Source: JAUNST01 sp964452285 (GTDB lineage: Bacteria > Patescibacteriota > Microgenomatia > UBA1400 > PJMF01). Taken from it: a DNA stretch of 6,831 nucleotides. The stretch spans positions 1 through 6,831 of the forward strand of contig CAYVKW010000037.1 in assembly GCA_964452285.1 (NCBI GenBank), given 5' to 3'. Positions 1 to 6,128 of this stretch are shown here, piece after piece (the first letter of the stretch is position 1; every line of letters begins with the position of its first letter). A program made the translations under genes and the position numbers. Under the pieces are notes generated by a model. The model saw only the letters and a program-made list of their open reading frames with translations, had not been told where the DNA came from and ran no database searches.

Positions 1-472
1 GACTAATGTATTTTTGAATCGCTTCCACTTCACTCTTGGATAAAGGCAAAGGTTTATTTCCGCCTGTGCCGACGAAACCAGTTACGCCAGCCGTTGTTCT
101 GACTGCTACCCAACTCTCATCTGTCATTTCCATATTAATCAACATATAGCCTGGGAAAATCTTTTCATTCACTGTTTTTCTTTGACCACGCTTGATTTGA
201 ATTCTTTCTTGAGTCGGAATTAAGGTTTGTAAAATTTGATTACCCAAATTTAGAGTTTGCGCTCTTTGACGCAAAGCTTCAGATACTTTGTGCTCGTGAC
301 CAGAATACACATGGACAATATACCATTTAGCTTTGTCGTTCACCGCTTCAGAAATCACTACTACATTTGGCGACAGTACCTTTACTTCTTGAGTTTCTGG
401 CACTTCCACCGTCTCGGTCTCCGTCATTACTTCATCTTTTTCTTCAGTTGTCATTGTTACTTCATCAGTCAT
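1..472 (-). CDS. nusG: Transcription termination/antitermination factor NusG (3' end cut by window edge)
   Basis: NusG binds the RNA polymerase clamp and modulates elongation, pausing and Rho- or ribosome-coupled events. The visible 157 residues carry the NGN domain: KWYIVHVYSGHE (49-60), then a region with IQIKRGQRK, then KIFPGYMLINMEM and the segment TAGVTGFVGTGG followed by PLPLSKSEVEAI. All match the family consensus. The C-terminal KOW domain lies beyond base 1. The start at 472 is chosen because AAAGGA (482-477) sits 4 bases upstream; the internal Met codons 7 and 16 have no such site. The NGN core is preceded by about 48 residues, the first 30 strongly acidic (many E/D and T), compared with fewer than 10 in E. 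coli NusG. The gene begins 8 bases after the secE stop, and its ribosome binding site overlaps that stop codon, so the two are surely one operon. Identity is confident. Confidence 0.95.
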   Translation of the reverse strand, partial: MTDEVTMTTEEKDEVMTETETVEVPETQEVKVLSPNVVVISEAVNDKAKWYIVHVYSGHEHKVSEALRQRAQTLNLGNQILQTLIPTQERIQIKRGQRKTVNEKIFPGYMLINMEMTDESWVAVRTTAGVTGFVGTGGNKPLPLSKSEVEAIQKYIS

Positions 473-476
473 AAAA

Positions 477-482
477 TCCTTT
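477..482 (-). promoter_or_regulatory. Ribosome binding site of nusG
   Basis: AAAGGA on the minus strand, 4 bases before the nusG ATG and overlapping the TAA stop of secE (483-481). It decides the nusG start over downstream in-frame Met codons and suggests that ribosomes finishing secE can reinitiate at nusG. Confidence 0.65.
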
Positions 483-669
483 ACTTGCTGATTAACCACT
501 TAGTAAAACTACTAAAACCAAAATCCAATAAACTCACGTATAAAGCTACTGCCAAAGATAAAACCACTACCAAAGTCGTCATCTCTTTAGTCTCTTTTTT
601 ACTTGGAAAAGTCACTTTTTTGATCTCTTCCGCCACTCCAGTAAAATAATTTTTGATTTTTTTGAGCAT
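481..669 (-). CDS. secE: Preprotein translocase subunit SecE
   Basis: A 62-residue, single-span SecE that clamps the two halves of SecY in the plasma-membrane Sec channel. The order is typical of minimal bacterial SecE. An amphipathic N-terminal helix (about 1-20, with VAEEIKKV) is followed by the conserved turn TFPSKKE, where the usual Trp of the WP motif is replaced by Phe. One transmembrane helix follows (about 31-52, VVVLSLAVALYVSLLDFGF), then a short C-terminal tail. Length fits the short form rather than the three-span E. coli form. nusG follows after 8 bases, the classic secE-nusG pair. Upstream lies tRNA-Leu. The start at 669 has no convincing Shine-Dalgarno. An extended -10 box (689-681) predicts a leader of only about 5 bases, so initiation may be near-leaderless; alternatively secE is read from the tRNA promoter. 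Confidence 0.93.
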   Translation of the reverse strand: MLKKIKNYFTGVAEEIKKVTFPSKKETKEMTTLVVVLSLAVALYVSLLDFGFSSFTKWLISK

Positions 670-680
670 ACAGATCTTTT

Positions 681-689
681 ATTATATCA
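681..689 (-). promoter_or_regulatory. Extended -10 promoter element of secE-nusG
   Basis: Minus strand reads TGATATAAT, a perfect TGnTATAAT extended -10. No good -35 is seen at 16-18 bases, which extended -10 promoters tolerate. The predicted start is near base 674, about 5 bases before the secE ATG. Confidence 0.55.
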
Positions 690-732
690 CATAAACCAGA
701 AAATTATTCACCCAACTATAAGAAAACTTTTG

Positions 733-819
733 TGCCCAGGACAGGGGTCGAACCTGCACGCTCTTCATCGGAGCACTGGCTTCTGAGACCAGCTTGTCTA
801 CCAATTCCAACACCGGGGC
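733..819 (-). tRNA. tRNA-Leu (anticodon CAG)
   Basis: An 87-base type II tRNA folded by eye. The D arm has stem TTG/CAA around the AATTGGTAGA-type loop. The anticodon stem CTGGT/GCCAG encloses loop CTCAGAA, giving anticodon CAG, which reads the Leu codon CUG. A long variable arm (GCTC/GAGC) is typical of Leu, and the T arm is GCAGG/CCTGT with loop TTCGACC. The discriminator base is A, as expected for Leu. The acceptor stem GCCCCGG/CCTGGGC pairs except for one C5-U68 mismatch. CCA is not fully encoded (the genome continues CAAAA after the discriminator), so CCA addition by enzyme is needed. It lies 63 bases upstream of secE on the same strand and may share its transcript. The identity is secure; the exact ends are good to a base or two. 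Confidence 0.93.
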
Positions 820-858
820 CCAATTTCCAAAAATTATGTCAATTTGGCGTTCTCGTTT

Positions 859-864
859 ATTATA
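859..864 (-). promoter_or_regulatory. Probable -10 box for tRNA-Leu
   Basis: Perfect TATAAT on the minus strand between the stop of the small ORF and the tRNA. The predicted start is near 852, giving a leader of about 33 bases before the mature tRNA 5' end. The best -35 candidate (TACTTT, 886-881, spacing 16) is weak. Confidence 0.45.
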
Positions 865-872
865 ACCGATTA

Positions 873-1001
873 TTACTCCAAAAGTAGTTTAAGCAAAAAT
901 ACTAAACTCACTGCTATAAGCAAAGCCATGCCTGTCCACTGAAAGTATTTTTGCGCTTGCTGTAACATTTCTGCTTCTACTTTCTTTTCGTTAACCGTCA
1001 T
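873..1001 (-). CDS. Possible small single-span membrane protein (42 residues)
   Basis: I do not recognise this protein. From the ATG at 1001 it would be 42 residues: a charged, Glu/Lys-rich amphipathic N-terminal half (about 1-18) and one hydrophobic helix near the C-terminus (about 22-41, GMALLIAVSLVFLLKLLLE). A longer reading from 1064 would run through the 3' end of mgtE in another frame and encode an implausible Arg-rich leader, so I prefer the short form. It starts 7 bases after the mgtE stop codon, consistent with translational coupling, but no clear Shine-Dalgarno is visible. Downstream comes the tRNA-Leu promoter. The tight spacing and the well-formed membrane helix favour a real gene. 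The short length and lack of family recognition leave chance open. Confidence 0.4.
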   Translation of the reverse strand: MTVNEKKVEAEMLQQAQKYFQWTGMALLIAVSLVFLLKLLLE

Positions 1002-1008
1002 TCTGTTT

Positions 1009-2355
1009 TTAAAGCGGCAGCAATCGAGTGGCAATAGAAAAGTAAACCGCCAACGCTGCCGCATCTACCACCGTTGTTACCAGCGGTGCCGCCATAATTG
1101 CCGGATCAATTTTCATTTTTTTCGCTATTAAAGGCAATAATCCACCCACTGTTTTAGCTAAGATCACTATGATCAACATGGTGATAGAAACAGTTAAAGC
1201 AATCTCGTTTTGACCAGGATAAGACACTATTAGTCTGATAAAATTAACTAGTCCCAAGATTATACCAACAAGTACACTGACTCTGAATTCTTTCCACCAC
1301 ACCTTTAACCAATCTTTTAATTCAATATCTCCCGTCGCTAGCCCGCGAATAATTAGAGTGCTGCTCTGACTGCCAGCATTGCCGCCAGTATCAGTTAGCA
1401 TCGGAATAAAAGTCACCAAAAGTGGCATCGCACTAATTGCTACTTCAAATTTTCCCAGGATACCGCCTGTAATCATACCCGAAATCATCAAAATCATCAA
1501 CCATAAAATTCGATTTTTCGCCAACGTTAAGACTCCGGTCTTCAAATACGGTTTTTCTGGCTTGGCAATACCACTCATGACCTCAAAATCTTCCGTCGCT
1601 TCTTCTTCCACGATTTCTAGCACATCGTCGATTGTTACCACGCCGACCAACCTTTTTTCTTTATCTACCACTGGCAAAGCCAAAAAACCATATTTAGTAA
1701 ATAGCTGTGCCACTACTTCCTGATCTTCGTCAGTATTAACCATGATTAAGTCTGTCTCCATCAAATCTTTGACTATATCTTTATCATTAGCTAGTAGTAA
1801 ATCTTTAATTGTGACCACTCCTTCCAAAACTCGAGCCTCATCAATGACATAACAAGTGTAAATGTTTTCTCTTTCATCGCTGGTTTTTCTAATATCAGCA
1901 ATCGCCTCAGACACCGTCATTTTTGCCCGTAAATCAGTAAATTCTGCCGTCATAATGCTGCCAGCAGTGTTCTCTTTATAATTGAGAAATTGATTAATTA
2001 ACTTTCTACTTTGATTATTGGTATGACGCAAAATTCTTTTTACCACTATCGCTGGCATTTCTTCCAATAAATCCACCGTCTCATCAATAGCCAGCTCTTT
2101 CAAGATTTCCGTCAGTTCTTCATCATCAGCCGAATCAACAATTGCTTGCTGAGTTTCTGACTCCATTTCTGCAAAGACATCAGCCGCGATTTGCTTCTGT
2201 AAAGTTCTAAATGCTAAGGCCGCCAGGTCTGGACGCAAATCGCTAATAAACCAAGCGATATCCACTTCATTCATTGTCAGCCAAGCTTTCTGCACAGCAG
2301 AAAGCTTTTTCTTTTTCAGTAAATCTAGTAGTTGAGCAAAAGTTGGTGTTTCCAT
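1009..2355 (-). CDS. mgtE: Magnesium transporter MgtE
   Basis: A 448-residue, full-length homodimeric Mg2+ channel/transporter of the plasma membrane. The order matches the family: N-terminal superhelical domain (about 1-125), the ENTAGSIMTAEF segment (128-139) leading into two CBS domains (about 135-255), an acidic connecting helix (EIVEEEATEDFEVM), then five membrane helices from about 282 to 445. The pore signature TDTGGNAGSQSS (321-332) is present. So is the conserved last-helix region DPAIMAAPLVTTVVD, whose final Asp (D431) corresponds to the essential Mg2+ site Asp432 of the Thermus protein. The family senses cytosolic Mg2+ through the acidic N/CBS plug. The start at 2355 has GAGG (2367-2364) 8 bases upstream. 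The predicted leader is only about 32 bases, too short for an M-box riboswitch, so control is probably at the protein level. The gene diverges from the 208-residue gene. Confidence 0.96.
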   Translation of the reverse strand: METPTFAQLLDLLKKKKLSAVQKAWLTMNEVDIAWFISDLRPDLAALAFRTLQKQIAADVFAEMESETQQAIVDSADDEELTEILKELAIDETVDLLEEMPAIVVKRILRHTNNQSRKLINQFLNYKENTAGSIMTAEFTDLRAKMTVSEAIADIRKTSDERENIYTCYVIDEARVLEGVVTIKDLLLANDKDIVKDLMETDLIMVNTDEDQEVVAQLFTKYGFLALPVVDKEKRLVGVVTIDDVLEIVEEEATEDFEVMSGIAKPEKPYLKTGVLTLAKNRILWLMILMISGMITGGILGKFEVAISAMPLLVTFIPMLTDTGGNAGSQSSTLIIRGLATGDIELKDWLKVWWKEFRVSVLVGIILGLVNFIRLIVSYPGQNEIALTVSITMLIIVILAKTVGGLLPLIAKKMKIDPAIMAAPLVTTVVDAAALAVYFSIATRLLPL

Positions 2356-2363
2356 AATTATCG

Positions 2364-2399
2364 CCTCAATCTTTCATCGTCCAAGCATCTTACATTATA
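2364..2399 (-). promoter_or_regulatory. mgtE -10 box and ribosome binding site
   Basis: On the minus strand TATAAT lies at 2399-2394, predicting a start near 2387. The Shine-Dalgarno GAGG is at 2367-2364, 8 bases before the ATG. I see no strong -35 at the right spacing; the best nearby, TTGCGA at 2427-2422, is about 22 bases away. Confidence 0.5.
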
Positions 2400-2460
2400 A
2401 CTTTTTTCTTTATTTTTACCATCGCAAAATGCGAATTGACCATTCAAATATATCACTTTG

Positions 2461-2489
2461 TTGCTTTTTTATCTATTTAGGTTTATAAT
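2461..2489 (+). promoter_or_regulatory. Promoter of the 208-residue gene
   Basis: TTGCTT (2461-2466), a 17-base spacer, then a perfect TATAAT (2484-2489). The predicted start near 2496 gives a leader of about 51 bases ending in a strong Shine-Dalgarno. An 8-base palindrome CGATATCG (2495-2502) overlaps the predicted start. Confidence 0.6.
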
Positions 2490-2531
2490 TACCGCGATAT
2501 CGGCTCTGTTACATTTATCAACCATAAATTT

Positions 2532-2540
2532 AAGGAGGAG
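2532..2540 (+). promoter_or_regulatory. Strong Shine-Dalgarno of the 208-residue gene
   Basis: AAGGAGGAG, with GGAGG ending 8 bases before the ATG at 2547. This is the only consensus-strength ribosome binding site in the window and fixes both the strand and the start of this otherwise unrecognised gene. Confidence 0.8.
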
Positions 2541-2546
2541 AAATTT

Positions 2547-3173
2547 ATGTCAACTTTTGTGGAGAGTTTGCAACGCAAAGCTCAAGGTTTATCTCTTTGT
2601 CCGCTCACCGACATGATCATTTTGGGTAATGGTCTACATCAGCATCTTATCAAGGATGACCCTTTTCTGATTTCTCGCTTGCCAATCTATGCCGGCAACT
2701 GTTTTGTCAACGCAGTCGTCAAGACACTGGCTACATCTGACAACGCTTTCCCACTCTACGCTATGAGCACCTTTCAAGATACCTATGACTCTACTCACGG
2801 CATTTTTGCCGGTGAATCCAATCAGCGTCCAACAGCAAGTATCCTTCGTTATTCTTTGGGAAATTGGATCGAACCAGAGCTCAATCCATTCCGTCTTGTC
2901 GGTCACATGGGCTCTGCCTATTGTCCCGAATTCAGCGACGATTGTGCTGAGGAAGCTTACGACGCTAAGCATGAAGCTGAACAAGCTTTACAAGTGGCGG
3001 CGCTGATTTCCAAACCGATTCAAGAGGTAGTCGTGCAGACTTTCTATCAAGTTAGCGAAAATCTCTTGCGGCAATTCTTTGCTCAAGAAACTAGTTCCAT
3101 TAAGGTTAGCCAATTCTCTAGCGAATATTATTACACAATGCATTATTATATTCGCGCGGAGTTCGTTGGTTGA
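2547..3173 (+). CDS. Unrecognised 208-residue protein in its own transcription unit
   Basis: I do not recognise this protein and assign no function. It appears soluble, with no signal peptide and no clear membrane helix. Its N-terminal part mixes helix and loop (SLQRKAQGLSLCPL), with Cys at 18, 52, 126 and 133. The middle is rich in aromatic, Gly and Asn residues (for example YAGNCFVNAVV and SLGNWIEPELNPFRLVGHMG). A Glu/Ala-rich helix follows (about 133-155), then a second helix (about 157-180) and a Tyr-rich end (SSEYYYTMHYYIRAEF). That the gene is real is supported by a TTGCTT-17-TATAAT promoter, AAGGAGG 8 bases before the ATG and a strong terminator 26 bases after the stop. A 60-base sample (2701-2760) is 50% GC, richer than the helicase sample (42%) or the repeat-gene sample (37%). 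Reverse-strand ORFs here lack such signals. Confidence 0.82.
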   Translation: MSTFVESLQRKAQGLSLCPLTDMIILGNGLHQHLIKDDPFLISRLPIYAGNCFVNAVVKTLATSDNAFPLYAMSTFQDTYDSTHGIFAGESNQRPTASILRYSLGNWIEPELNPFRLVGHMGSAYCPEFSDDCAEEAYDAKHEAEQALQVAALISKPIQEVVVQTFYQVSENLLRQFFAQETSSIKVSQFSSEYYYTMHYYIRAEFVG

Positions 3174-3198
3174 CTGTGACTCGACTGCCGATATCATT

Positions 3199-3236
3199 GG
3201 CCCGATTTGCATTACGCAAATCGGGCCTTTTTCTTT
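3199..3236 (+). terminator. Intrinsic terminator after the 208-residue gene
   Basis: Perfect 12-base-pair stem (GGCCCGATTTGC at 3199-3210 with GCAAATCGGGCC at 3216-3227), 5-base loop, then TTTTTCTTT. The U-tract is on the plus strand only, so it ends plus-strand transcription. It insulates the next gene, whose -10 box begins only 13 bases after the T-run. Confidence 0.93.
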
Positions 3237-3245
3237 GCCAAAATG

Positions 3246-3254
3246 TGCTAAAAT
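3246..3254 (+). promoter_or_regulatory. Extended -10 promoter predicting a leaderless mRNA for the HEPN gene
   Basis: TGCTAAAAT fits TGn plus a -10 hexamer (3249-3254). The hexamer ends 6 bases before the ATG at 3261, so the usual +1 falls on the start codon. No Shine-Dalgarno exists between them (CCTCTT). Confidence 0.6.
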
Positions 3255-3260
3255 CCTCTT

Positions 3261-3791
3261 ATGATTAATCTTGACTCAGAAAAATGGTATCAAGGTTTGG
3301 CGCCCAATCTGCGCCCGCTAGCACTTTTGAGCTGGCAGCTTTTGGCTCGGGAAAAAGCCAGTCAGAAAGAACTACAAAACTCAGCTGTTAGTATGAGCGT
3401 GCCTATTCAAGATTATCAATTTATCGTTTTTCCCCTCGCCAAAGCCTTTGAAGCTTTTTTAAAAGATCTTCTTTATAATGCTGGTCTGATTACCGACCGC
3501 ACTTACAATAGCAAGAAATTCTCTATTGGCCGCTCGCTCAATCCCGATGTGCGTTTGGAACAACGCGATCAATACTGGTATTTTGATGATTTGGCGCATT
3601 TTTGCGGTGAACAAACTGCTCGCTTTATCTGGGATACTTGGTTGGAACGTAATCGTTTATTTCATCTTTATCCAGGAGAGGAATATCATCTCTCTCTCGA
3701 GGAAGCCGAAGCAAAAATGCGCCAAATCATTCGCGCTATTGATTTATGCCTTTTCTGTGCTCGTGAGCAGCAGCCAAACACACCTTCTTAA
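3261..3791 (+). CDS. HEPN-type protein, possible RnlA-like RNase toxin domain
   Basis: A 176-residue soluble, mostly helical protein. The key feature is RNRLFH at 130-135, which fits the RNxxxH (Rx4H) catalytic motif of HEPN ribonucleases. It sits after a Trp-rich helix (FIWDTWLE) and before the helix LSLEEAEAKMRQIIRAIDLC. An earlier helix, FPLAKAFEAFLKDLLYNAGLI (57-77), includes a buried-type Glu (E64), as expected for the paired helices of HEPN folds. The pattern of both blocks recalls the C-terminal HEPN domain of the RnlA/RNase LS toxin, without RnlA's N-terminal domains; that assignment is from memory and not proven. No antitoxin partner (RnlB-like) is adjacent: the next gene is the helicase, 101 bases on. 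Translation probably starts without a leader, since a -10 box places +1 on the ATG. It could instead be a non-toxic HEPN accessory protein. Confidence 0.6.
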   Translation: MINLDSEKWYQGLAPNLRPLALLSWQLLAREKASQKELQNSAVSMSVPIQDYQFIVFPLAKAFEAFLKDLLYNAGLITDRTYNSKKFSIGRSLNPDVRLEQRDQYWYFDDLAHFCGEQTARFIWDTWLERNRLFHLYPGEEYHLSLEEAEAKMRQIIRAIDLCLFCAREQQPNTPS

Positions 3792-3880
3792 ATTTAAACT
3801 AAAACTTAAACTATTTTTTCCTTTCCCTCTTTTTGCTTTTTTCTTTGGCAAACTCTCGTCTCTTCACGCCAATTTTACAT

Positions 3881-3886
3881 TATAAT
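3881..3886 (+). promoter_or_regulatory. -10 box predicting a leaderless mRNA for uvrD
   Basis: Perfect TATAAT ending 6 bases before the ATG at 3893, so +1 is predicted at the start codon. The gap (AACTTA) has no Shine-Dalgarno. It lies inside the in-frame extension from the ATG at 3833, arguing against that upstream start. Confidence 0.65.
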
Positions 3887-3892
3887 AACTTA

Positions 3893-5935
3893 ATGACAGA
3901 TTCAGATTTTTTATCCGCTCTCAATCCCAATCAACTTCAAGCGACAATGCATGAACTTGGTCCGGCACTCGTTTTAGCTGGCGCTGGCTCGGGGAAAACT
4001 CGTGTTCTCACTAGCCGTGTCGCTTATCTTTTGTCTCATCAACCGCATTTGACGCCGAGCGAAATTCTATTAGTCACTTTCACTAACAAAGCCGCTTTAG
4101 AAATGAAGAGTCGCGTCGCTCGCCTCACTGGTTTGGATTTGCCGCTTTCGGGCACTTTTCATAGTTTTTCCACTCGTCTTTTGCGCTGTTTTGCCGCTCG
4201 CGCCGACCTTGACAACAACTTTACTATTTACGACAGCGACGACCAATTAGCTTTGCTCAAGCAAGTCTATCAAAACAATGGTTGGGACCCCAAAAATTAC
4301 AAACCGCAAGCTGTTAAAGCCGTTATCAGTTCAGTTAAAAACCTCATGCAATCGCCAGACGATTATCGCCAACAAGTTTCTAGTGACTTTACTCAATTTG
4401 TCGCCAATGCTTATGAATGCTACCAGCGAGCCTTACAGCGTGAATCAGCCGTTGATTTCGACGACCTTTTGAATCTTTCTTATCGCGTTTTACGCGACGA
4501 CGATCATGTCCGCGATTTTTATCAAAATCAAATTAAATTTGTTCTCATTGATGAATATCAGGATACTAACAAAGTTCAATATCTTTTGAGCAAAATTCTC
4601 GCCGCGCCTCAACAAAACCTTTTTGTTGTTGGCGATTTTAGCCAAAGCATTTATGCTTGGCGCGGCGCCGATTACAAAAATATGCTCACTCTCAAAAAAG
4701 ATTTTCCCGAGCTTGCTACTTATCACCTTGACCAGAATTACCGTTCTCATCAAGCAATTTTGACCGCTGCCACACAAATTATTCAGAAAAATACCGACCA
4801 TCCTATTCTCAATCTTTGGACGACTGACAAAACTAAAACCAAGGTTCATTTAACCGAGGCAGAAAACGGTAATCAAGAAGCCGACTATGTTGCCAAGACT
4901 ATTAAGCGTCTCTGTCAAGAAGAAAACTTTCACTTGCGCGACTGTGCTATTTTATATCGCACCAATGCTCAGTCGCGCACTTTTGAAGAAGCCTTGACTC
5001 GTTATCGTTTGCCTTATAAACTCATTGGCGGTTTCAAATTTTACGAGCGTAAAGAAATTAAAGATTTGCTTGCCTATTTACGTCTTTATCTCAATCCTAA
5101 AGAGAGCGTCAGTCTCAAACGAATTACTAAAATCGGCAAACGTCGTCTCAATGCTTATCTTGATTGGCGCACCAATTATCAGGCTCAAACTGAAGCCGAT
5201 GAAACTCCGCTTAAACTCTTGCAAGAGATTCTCGCTGTTACCAAGTATCGCGATCTTTACGATCCCGAAGAGCCAGAGGAAGCGGTGAAACTAGAAAATA
5301 TCAACGAACTTCTGGCTCATGCTAGCCAATTTACTGACACCACTCTTTATTTGGAAAATATTGCCTTAATTCAAGATGATTATTCACCAGATCAATCGCC
5401 CTCTCAATTAGCTCAAGAAGAAGAAAAAGACCAGGTCTCTTTGATGAGTTTGCATTCTGCCAAAGGTTTGGAATTCCCGATTGTTTTTATGGTCGGCATG
5501 GAGGAAAACTTACTGCCTCATTCTCGATCTCTTTTTGATCCAGACCAACTCAGCGAAGAACGTCGTCTTTGTTATGTCGGCATCACTAGAGCCAAAGATA
5601 AGCTTTTTTTTACTTGCGCTCGTCGACGCTGGCAATATGGCATGACTACTGCCGTTTGCCGGAGCCGTTTTTTGGATGACCTTAGTGCCGATGTTTTAGA
5701 AGTGGAACGCTTGGAAGAATTTTCTGCCGGCAATTTCTCTAGTTTACCTTGGTCGCCCAGTCAAGCTCGTACTAATAATCGTTCTCCTTTCTCCGGTTCT
5801 AGTTTCTCGTGCCGCGCACCCATTTCTCCTGCCAGTCAGGCGGCGGCGAGTCACGAGCGCCGTTTTGTGCCAGACGAAGATGCCGCCGCCGCCCTCACCG
5901 GCGAGCTTGATCTGGAAACCTTTTTGCGATCCTAA
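3893..5935 (+). CDS. uvrD: UvrD/PcrA-type ATP-dependent 3'-5' DNA helicase
   Basis: A 680-residue superfamily 1A helicase that unwinds DNA in repair and clears RecA or stalled polymerase. All motifs are present: Q-motif LNPNQLQA (10-17), Walker A AGAGSGKT (29-36), Ia VTFTNKAALEM, Ib GTFHSFS, Walker B/II DEYQDTN (220-226), III GDFSQSIYAWRGAD (247-260), IV QNYRS (281-285), IVa GGFKFYERKEIKDLLAYLRL, V SLHSAKGLEF (519-528) and VI EERRLCYVGITRAK (555-568). Motif III has Phe-Ser where the family mostly has two acidic residues. After about residue 610 comes a Ser/Pro/Ala-rich linker and a short acidic tail (GELDLETFLRS). It is somewhat shorter than PcrA/UvrD (about 720 residues), and I see no clear C-terminal Tudor-like domain. 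The start at 3893 is chosen from the -10 box and the family-like N-terminus; 20 extra residues from 3833 look like translated spacer. UvrD versus PcrA cannot be separated here. Confidence 0.95.
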   Translation: MTDSDFLSALNPNQLQATMHELGPALVLAGAGSGKTRVLTSRVAYLLSHQPHLTPSEILLVTFTNKAALEMKSRVARLTGLDLPLSGTFHSFSTRLLRCFAARADLDNNFTIYDSDDQLALLKQVYQNNGWDPKNYKPQAVKAVISSVKNLMQSPDDYRQQVSSDFTQFVANAYECYQRALQRESAVDFDDLLNLSYRVLRDDDHVRDFYQNQIKFVLIDEYQDTNKVQYLLSKILAAPQQNLFVVGDFSQSIYAWRGADYKNMLTLKKDFPELATYHLDQNYRSHQAILTAATQIIQKNTDHPILNLWTTDKTKTKVHLTEAENGNQEADYVAKTIKRLCQEENFHLRDCAILYRTNAQSRTFEEALTRYRLPYKLIGGFKFYERKEIKDLLAYLRLYLNPKESVSLKRITKIGKRRLNAYLDWRTNYQAQTEADETPLKLLQEILAVTKYRDLYDPEEPEEAVKLENINELLAHASQFTDTTLYLENIALIQDDYSPDQSPSQLAQEEEKDQVSLMSLHSAKGLEFPIVFMVGMEENLLPHSRSLFDPDQLSEERRLCYVGITRAKDKLFFTCARRRWQYGMTTAVCRSRFLDDLSADVLEVERLEEFSAGNFSSLPWSPSQARTNNRSPFSGSSFSCRAPISPASQAAASHERRFVPDEDAAAALTGELDLETFLRS

Positions 5936-6093
5936 AATTTCCTGTTTTGATTCATATTTTTTCCCGAACCAAATTCTTTCTCATTTTTATTCATTTTCCT
6001 CTTATCATGCAATTATGGCCTTCTATTTTTATAGTTAATCTTACTTGTAATTTTAACCGAGAATTATTTGCCAAAAAACTTCTCTGTTAATTA

Positions 6094-6122
6094 TTGATTT
6101 TAATCATTTTTTATGCTATAAA
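6094..6122 (+). promoter_or_regulatory. Promoter predicting a leaderless mRNA for the repeat protein
   Basis: TTGATT (6094-6099), a 17-base spacer, and TGC directly before TATAAA (6117-6122). It is the most complete promoter in the window, with -35, extended -10 and -10 all present. The hexamer ends 6 bases before the ATG at 6129, so +1 falls on the start codon. No Shine-Dalgarno is present. Confidence 0.68.
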
Positions 6123-6128
6123 AAGCTC

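Noticed and set aside
257..649. Plus-strand ORF opposite nusG/secE
   Set aside because: Aromatic- and His-rich translation with no family resemblance and no ribosome binding site; it is fully explained as the complement of secE and nusG.
1379..1723. Plus-strand ORF inside mgtE
   Set aside because: Antisense to well-conserved MgtE domains; Ser/Ile-rich shadow translation.
2356..2393. M-box Mg2+ riboswitch before mgtE
   Set aside because: The predicted leader is about 32 bases, far shorter than an M-box, and no stacked stems are visible.
2634..3212. Minus-strand ORFs (2634-2984 and 2988-3212) opposite the 208-residue gene
   Set aside because: The plus strand has promoter, perfect Shine-Dalgarno and terminator with U-tract in the right orientation; the minus frames have none.
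3833..3892. Upstream in-frame start of the helicase (20 extra residues)
   Set aside because: The -10 box at 3881-3886 lies inside this stretch, no ribosome binding site is seen for 3833, and the family N-terminus begins close to residue 1 of the 3893 start.
4490..4849. Minus-strand ORF of 119 codons inside the helicase
   Set aside because: Antisense to helicase motifs II-IV; no start signals.
6059..6084. Possible terminator hairpin after the helicase
   Set aside because: Only GAGAA/TTCTC over a 16-base loop in AT-rich sequence with no U-tract directly after; too weak. No convincing terminator is seen in 5936-6128.
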